Assembly (NCBI GenBank): GCA_030838025.1
Contig: JAUTXM010000384.1
Coordinates: 1 to 8,628 of the forward strand
Reading direction: 5' to 3'
DNA: 8,628 bases
Source of the DNA: Acidimicrobiaceae bacterium
Lineage (GTDB): Bacteria > Actinomycetota > Acidimicrobiia > Acidimicrobiales > Palsa-688
Below are positions 4,718 through 8,628 of the stretch, in pieces. The notes beneath the pieces were generated by a model. That model was given only the letters and a program-made list of their open reading frames with translations, searched no databases and was not told where the DNA came from. Position numbers and translations under genes: made by a program. Each line of letters starts with the position of its first letter. Position 1 is the stretch's first letter.

Positions 4718-6407
4718 GGCCAGCTTTGCTGCCACGCTGGTGGACGAGTGGGTGCGCAACGGTGTCACCGACGCAGTCGTCGCCCCCGGTTCTCGTTCGA
4801 CGCCGCTGATCGTGGCGCTGGGAGCGGAGGGGCGCCTCCGGGTTCATGTGGTGCTCGACGAGCGGTCGGCGGGGTTCCTGGCGCTCGGGCTCGGGTTGGC
4901 CCGAGGCGTTCCGGCCGTGGTGGTGACGACGAGCGGCACGGCCGCGGCCGAACTGCATCCCGCCGTCATCGAGGCCCATCAGGCGGGCGTGCCCCTGTTG
5001 GCCGTGACCGCCGACCGTCCGGCGGAGCTGCACCGGGTGGGCGCCCCGCAGACGATCGAGCAGGAGGCCCTCTTCGCCGGTGCCGTCCGGTGGTCGGCTG
5101 CGCCGGGGGTGGCCGATGCCGGCGCCGCCGGGACGTGGCGGTCGCTGGCATCGCGTGCCGTGGCGGAAACGATCGCCAACCCCGACGGCCCGGGGCCGGT
5201 CCATCTGAACTTGGCGTTTCGCGAACCGTTGCTGGGCCAGCCGACGGCGCTGCCTTCGGGTCGCCCCGCCGGTCGGCCGTGGCATGAGGTGGCGGTTGCC
5301 CCGGCCGCGCCGCCCGAGGACCTGGTGGCCCGGCTGGCGGCCAGGGCGGGGCGCCGGGGCCTGATCGTGGCGGGCGGGGGGACCGGGGTCGGGGCACCCG
5401 TGCACGCCATGGCCGCGGCCCTGGGCTGGCCGGTCCTGGCCGACCCGCTCTCGGGGGCGCGGGTGGCGAGCCCGTGGACGGTCGCGGCAGCCGACACGCT
5501 CCTCCGGGTGCCCGAGGTGGCCCGCTGGCGCCCCGAGGTGGTCCTGCGGCTCGGCCAGCCGTGGGCGTCTCGGGTCCTGTCCACCTGGTTGGGCGGGCTT
5601 GGGTCCGACACCGAACAAGTCCTCGTCGATCCCTACGGGCGGTGGTCGGATCCCGAACGGCAGGCGGGCCGGGTGCTGCGATGCGACGTGGCCGCGCTCT
5701 CGTCGGCGTTGGGTTCGGGACCGGTGGCCGCCATGACCGAGTGGGCGGCGCGATGGATCCGGGCCGAGTCCGCCGCCCAGGCCGCCGTCGACCAGGTTCT
5801 GGCGTTGCATCCGTCGGTGACCGAACCGGCGCTGGCGCGCACGCTGGCGGCGGTGGCGCCGGCCGGTTCGACGGTGTTCGTTTCTTCGTCCATGCCGGTG
5901 CGCGACGTGGAATGGTACGCCCGTCCTCGAGCGGGGCTGCGGGTGCTGTCGAACCGGGGCGCCAACGGGATCGACGGCATTATTTCCACCGCCATCGGCG
6001 TGGCGTGCGGGTCGGGCCGCGTGACGGCGCTGCTCGGGGACCTGGCGTTCCTCTATGACGCCGGGGCGTTGCTCTGGGCTGTTGAACGGGGGGTCGATTG
6101 CACCCTGGTAGTGGTGGACAACCAGGGCGGTGGCATCTTCAGCTTCCTGCCCCAGGCGCAGGGGGTGGCGCCCGACCAGTTCGAACGTTTCTGGGGGACC
6201 CCGCACCGCCTGGACCTGGCCCGGGTGGCCGAAGCCTACGGGGTCCCGGTGACGGAGATCACTTCGGTGGCGGACCTCGCCGCTGCGTTGGAGGGAACCG
6301 GCATGCGGGTGGTCCTGGCCCGGACCGACCGCCAGGCCAACGTGGCCGTCCACCGGGAGATCGAGGCAGCCGTCACGGCCGCCGTGACGGCCGCCGTGGG
6401 TGGCTGA
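4695..6407 (+). CDS. menD: 2-Succinyl-5-enolpyruvyl-6-hydroxy-3-cyclohexene-1-carboxylate synthase MenD
   Basis: A 570-residue thiamine-diphosphate enzyme joining the succinyl-semialdehyde unit of 2-oxoglutarate to isochorismate (the first committed step). The N-terminal PYR domain has APGSRSTPL at 30-38 and DERSAGFLALG from 55, where Glu56 corresponds to the ThDP-activating glutamate, then TTSGTAAAEL, ADRPAEL and GAPQTIEQ. A central transhydrogenase-like domain follows. The C-terminal ThDP-binding domain has SNRGANGIDG (about 418-427), the metal/ThDP motif starting LLGDLAFLYDAG (about 447-458) and VDNQGGGIFSFLPQ (about 474-487). Length is normal. The C-terminus ends in an AAVT repeat (AAVTAAVTAAVGG) whose DNA forms a 10-bp inverted repeat. 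The ATG at 4695 is favoured, giving the usual MenD N-terminus; no Shine-Dalgarno or -10 is evident. It is divergent from menH, convergent with menF. Confidence 0.96.
   Translation: MSTSADVQASFAATLVDEWVRNGVTDAVVAPGSRSTPLIVALGAEGRLRVHVVLDERSAGFLALGLGLARGVPAVVVTTSGTAAAELHPAVIEAHQAGVPLLAVTADRPAELHRVGAPQTIEQEALFAGAVRWSAAPGVADAGAAGTWRSLASRAVAETIANPDGPGPVHLNLAFREPLLGQPTALPSGRPAGRPWHEVAVAPAAPPEDLVARLAARAGRRGLIVAGGGTGVGAPVHAMAAALGWPVLADPLSGARVASPWTVAAADTLLRVPEVARWRPEVVLRLGQPWASRVLSTWLGGLGSDTEQVLVDPYGRWSDPERQAGRVLRCDVAALSSALGSGPVAAMTEWAARWIRAESAAQAAVDQVLALHPSVTEPALARTLAAVAPAGSTVFVSSSMPVRDVEWYARPRAGLRVLSNRGANGIDGIISTAIGVACGSGRVTALLGDLAFLYDAGALLWAVERGVDCTLVVVDNQGGGIFSFLPQAQGVAPDQFERFWGTPHRLDLARVAEAYGVPVTEITSVADLAAALEGTGMRVVLARTDRQANVAVHREIEAAVTAAVTAAVGG
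6369..6391. repeat. 10-bp inverted repeat in the last menD codons
   Basis: GCCGTCACGG (6369-6378) and its complement (6382-6391) are separated by 3 nt, ending 13 nt before the menD stop codon. It encodes part of the AAVT repeat at the C-terminus. It may add to termination between convergent menD and menF, but no T run follows, and it may simply reflect codon repetition. Confidence 0.4.
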
Positions 6408-6552
6408 CCGCTCGTGCGTGCTCGGCTTCGACCCGCGTGCGGCTTCGGGTTCGGCTCACGCTCGCGCTCGCCTTTCGACAGGCGCTGGGGGTGGGGCTGG
6501 CGCTCGCGCTGGGGGTGGGGCTGGCGCTAACCGGCGCTCGACCGGCGCTGGG
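6408..6552. other. Non-coding gap between convergent menD and menF
   Basis: A 145-bp gap, the longest in the window, of low-complexity GC-rich sequence built from GCGCT, GCTCG and GGCTTCG words. It holds a 24-bp tandem duplication (6482-6529) and a 9-bp direct repeat ACCGGCGCT (6530-6538 and 6541-6549). No gene, RNA or canonical intrinsic terminator is visible. Confidence 0.6.
6482..6529 (+). repeat. Two tandem copies of a 24-bp unit with a G-quadruplex-type motif
   Basis: Copies at 6482-6505 and 6506-6529 differ only at the last base. Each begins GCGCTGGGGGTGGGG. The plus strand carries four G runs of at least four (6487-6491, 6493-6496, 6511-6515, 6517-6520) with loops of 1, 14 and 1 nt, a long-loop G-quadruplex pattern that would lie in the menD transcript's 3' region. 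Confidence 0.65.
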
Positions 6553-7863
6553 CTACGGGCGGACGACGGCCGCCAGCAGTGCCTGCAACTTGAGCTGGGT
6601 CTCGGCCAACTCGGCCGCAGGGTCGGAGTCGCTCACGACGCCGACACCGGCGAACAGGCGGGCCGTGTTGCCCTTGACCTCGGCCGACCGCACCGCCACC
6701 GCCCACTCGCCGTCACCGCGACTGTCCATCCATCCGACCGGCCCGGCGTAGCACCCCCGGTCGAAACCTTCGACCCCCAACAGGTAGGACACCGCGGCGG
6801 CGGTGGGGGAGCCCGCCACCGCGGGCGTCGGATGGAGACGGGAAACCAGGTCGAGTGCCGTCACGTCATCGCCGTCGAGCTCACCCTCGATGAGGGTTCC
6901 GAGGTGCGACACGTTTCGCAACGCCACGATCGACGGCACCTCGGGCACGTCGAGAGCCCGGCAGACGGGTCGCAGCCCGGCCGCCACTTCGTCGACGACG
7001 AGGCGGTGTTCCTCCCGTTCCTTGGCCGAGCCCAGCAGCAGGCCGGTGAGGGCGGCATCGGCCGTGGGATCGCCGCTGCGGGCCACCGTGCCCGCCAGCG
7101 GGTGGCTGCGCACCCGGCGCCCCGCCCTGCTGATGAGCAACTCTGGACTGGCGCCGAGAAATGTCCCGGTCGAGAACACCATGCACGACGGATACAGCGT
7201 GTGCAGCCTGTGCAAGATGTCGGCGGGCAGGAACTCCCGGTTGGCCACCACCTGGACCTCTCGGGCCAGCACCACCTTGTCGAAGCGACCCTGTCGAACC
7301 GCCGCCACCGTCGCCGCCACCAGCGCCGTCCACTCGGTGTGGGGCCGGGGCGACACCAGCGAGAAGCTGTCGGGCGGGGTGTATTCCGGGAGGGCAGCCA
7401 GGATGTCCAATGGCTCGAAGATGGCCGACGGGGGCCCGACGGTGGTGAGCCAGCGGCGGCCGGTCACGTCGCGCCCGACCGTGACGGCGGGGATGGTCAA
7501 TGTCGCTGGGGCGCTTCGGTCGAATGGAAGGGCGGCCAGCACGACGGGACCACATCCCGGGCGGCCCACCTCGTCCTCGGTCGGGATGGCCCGGAGTGCT
7601 TGCAAGACCGATGCTGGCGCCGTGGGGTCGTCGAGACCCGTTGGCAACACCAGCCGGAGGGCAACCCCCCGGCCGGCCAGGGCGAACGACTCGCGGTGCC
7701 ACAGCCAGGCGTCGATGGCACCGCCCACCGCGAGGAGATCGATGTCGGCATCTTCGACGCCGTCGGGCAAGGCGACGGTCCGGGCGACGAGCCCCGCGGC
7801 CACCTCGGGCGCATCGCGGGCCGGTACCACCAGGGGCGATGGGGTTTGGACGGTCGAGGTCAT
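6553..7863 (-). CDS. menF: Isochorismate synthase MenF (MenF/EntC/DhbC family)
   Basis: A 436-residue chorismate-utilising enzyme that isomerises chorismate to isochorismate, feeding MenD. In the C-terminal catalytic domain: KVVLAREV at 196-203 (Lys196 matches the general-base lysine), FLGASPELL at 236-243 (Glu241), HPLAGTVARSGD at 254-265, KEREEHRLVVDEV at 281-293 (Mg-site Glu region), LHPTPAVAGSP at 343-353, and GCYAGPVGWMDSRGDGEWAVAVRSAEV about 370-396, then AGVGVVSDSDP. The N-terminal third is variable, as usual. EntC and DhbC catalyse the same reaction for siderophores; the men context makes MenF the better name. The ATG overlaps the menG stop as ATGA, and GGGGAGG lies 6 nt upstream, so translation is probably coupled to menG. 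It converges on menD. Confidence 0.93.
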   Translation of the reverse strand: MTSTVQTPSPLVVPARDAPEVAAGLVARTVALPDGVEDADIDLLAVGGAIDAWLWHRESFALAGRGVALRLVLPTGLDDPTAPASVLQALRAIPTEDEVGRPGCGPVVLAALPFDRSAPATLTIPAVTVGRDVTGRRWLTTVGPPSAIFEPLDILAALPEYTPPDSFSLVSPRPHTEWTALVAATVAAVRQGRFDKVVLAREVQVVANREFLPADILHRLHTLYPSCMVFSTGTFLGASPELLISRAGRRVRSHPLAGTVARSGDPTADAALTGLLLGSAKEREEHRLVVDEVAAGLRPVCRALDVPEVPSIVALRNVSHLGTLIEGELDGDDVTALDLVSRLHPTPAVAGSPTAAAVSYLLGVEGFDRGCYAGPVGWMDSRGDGEWAVAVRSAEVKGNTARLFAGVGVVSDSDPAAELAETQLKLQALLAAVVRP

Positions 7864-8603
7864 GGCCGGCCTCCCCGGGTCGCGGTGTACAGCTGGGTGA
7901 TGCCGCCCGACAGCAGCCGGCGCTCGGCTTGAATGAAGCCGGCCGACGCCAGTTGATCGAGCACGGTGGCGGCGGGCGGCAGGTACGCCAACGAGCGGGG
8001 GAGGTACTGGTAGGCCGTCCTGTTCGAGAGCAGGCCGCCGATCAGCGGCGCCACACGGCCGAGATAGAACGTGTGGCCGGCCCGAAGCAGCCTGTTCTCC
8101 GGGCGAGCCACGTCCAGGAGGGCGATTCGACCACCCGGCCTTACGATCCGGGCCAGTTCCGCGAACACCGGGGGGAGGGCGACGAAGTTGCGCAGGGCGA
8201 AGCCGCTGACGACGCCATCCACCGATCGGTCGGGGAACGGCAGGGCCAGCGCGTCGCCTTGGAGGAGGGGGCTCGGCGTCCGTGCATGGAGGAGCATGCC
8301 GAGCGACAGGTCGGCACCAACCGCCCGGTAGCCGGCCGCCACCACGTCGCGGCAGAGGTCACCGGTCCCGCAGGCCAGGTCCACCACGACCGACCCTGGA
8401 ATGAGGGACAGCGACTCGACGGTCGCCCGGCGCCACCCGCGGTCCATGCCGAAGGTCATGATTCGGTTGACCATGTCGTAGCGGGGGGCGATGGTGTCGA
8501 ACATGTTGCGGACCGCCGTCACCTTGGCCTCGCCCTGCGGCAGCGGCTGGTTGGGCGAGGGAAGCCCGGTTCGGCGGTCGCGGGCCGCCTGCCTCGCCGT
8601 CAA
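7860..8603 (-). CDS. menG: Demethylmenaquinone C-methyltransferase MenG (UbiE family)
   Basis: A SAM-dependent class I methyltransferase performing the last step, methylation of demethylmenaquinone. From the TTG start (247 residues): the family opening LPQGEAKVTAVRNMFDTIAPRYD is at 21-43, SAM motif I VVDLACGTGDL at 73-83, the ribose-binding acidic residue in GADLS (Asp98), GDALALPFPDRSVD at 116-129 with GFALRN at 134-139, and the UbiE hallmark NRTAYQYLPRSLAYLPP at 194-210. The start is provisional: TTG at 8603 has GGAG 8 nt upstream, but the frame stays open to the right edge of the window, so translation could begin farther out. It overlaps menF by ATGA and probably forms an operon with it; the promoter is outside the window. 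Confidence 0.93.
   Translation of the reverse strand: MTARQAARDRRTGLPSPNQPLPQGEAKVTAVRNMFDTIAPRYDMVNRIMTFGMDRGWRRATVESLSLIPGSVVVDLACGTGDLCRDVVAAGYRAVGADLSLGMLLHARTPSPLLQGDALALPFPDRSVDGVVSGFALRNFVALPPVFAELARIVRPGGRIALLDVARPENRLLRAGHTFYLGRVAPLIGGLLSNRTAYQYLPRSLAYLPPAATVLDQLASAGFIQAERRLLSGGITQLYTATRGGRP
7870..7876 (-). promoter_or_regulatory. Shine-Dalgarno of menF (GGGGAGG)
   Basis: GGGGAGG lies 6 nt before the menF ATG, inside the last codons of menG. It is the only strong, well-spaced Shine-Dalgarno in the window and fixes the menF start. Confidence 0.7.
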
Positions 8604-8628
8604 CGGTCCCGCTCCGCCGCTGCGCCGA

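Noticed and set aside
3314..4768. 484-codon minus-strand open frame overlapping menH and antisense to menA
   Set aside because: It is in a different frame from MenH, Arg/Gly-rich, without motifs.
4593..6353. 586-codon minus-strand open frame opposite menD
   Set aside because: It is antisense to a fully motif-supported MenD and has shadow composition (Arg, Gly, His, Pro).
6420..6552. CRISPR-like or minisatellite array
   Set aside because: Only two copies of the 24-bp unit occur, directly abutting and without spacers.
6400..7932. 510-codon plus-strand open frame opposite menF and the end of menG
   Set aside because: It is antisense to MenF, low complexity, and starts inside the menD end; no domain is visible.

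Overview
The window is chromosomal DNA from a high-GC bacterium (about 70% G+C by eye), very probably an actinobacterium. I favour an Acidimicrobiia-like lineage, from the style of the proteins and the way genes start, but I could not check this by search. There are no mobile elements, RNA genes or CRISPR arrays. Most of the window is a cluster for classical menaquinone (vitamin K2) synthesis from isochorismate.

Layout: (1) 1-957 holds the N-terminal part of a DUF255/YyaL-type thioredoxin-domain protein on the minus strand (it runs off the left edge). It is divergent from a 61-residue acidic protein of unknown function on the plus strand, and the two GTG starts are mirror images around a small palindrome. 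(2) 985-1740 is a classical short-chain dehydrogenase on the plus strand. It converges on menE across a long, near-perfect hairpin that reaches into the last menE codons. (3) 1815-6407 holds menE(-), menA(+), menH(-) and menD(+), strictly alternating in strand. menE/menA diverge from a near-palindromic promoter core, menA/menH converge and share a CTAG that supplies both stop codons, and menH/menD diverge with 14 bp between start codons. (4) 6408-6552 is the longest non-coding gap, with a 24-bp tandem duplication and a G-quadruplex-type motif between convergent menD and menF. (5) 6553-8603 is a minus-strand menG-menF pair joined by an ATGA overlap.

How the genes work together: MenF converts chorismate to isochorismate. 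MenD adds the succinyl-semialdehyde unit from 2-oxoglutarate. MenH eliminates pyruvate to give SHCHC. MenE activates o-succinylbenzoate to its CoA thioester. MenA prenylates 1,4-dihydroxy-2-naphthoate at the membrane, and MenG methylates the demethylmenaquinone. The genes for OSB synthase (menC), DHNA-CoA synthase (menB) and the DHNA-CoA thioesterase are not in the window and must lie elsewhere.

Expression signals: several genes have no Shine-Dalgarno sequence. Instead a TANNNT -10-like hexamer ends about 8 nt before the start codon, as expected for leaderless transcripts. A strong Shine-Dalgarno is seen only at menF, an internal operon gene. I see no novel multi-gene system; the unusual parts are the architecture (alternating strands, symmetric divergent promoters, 3'-end hairpins, a possible leader ORF before menE).
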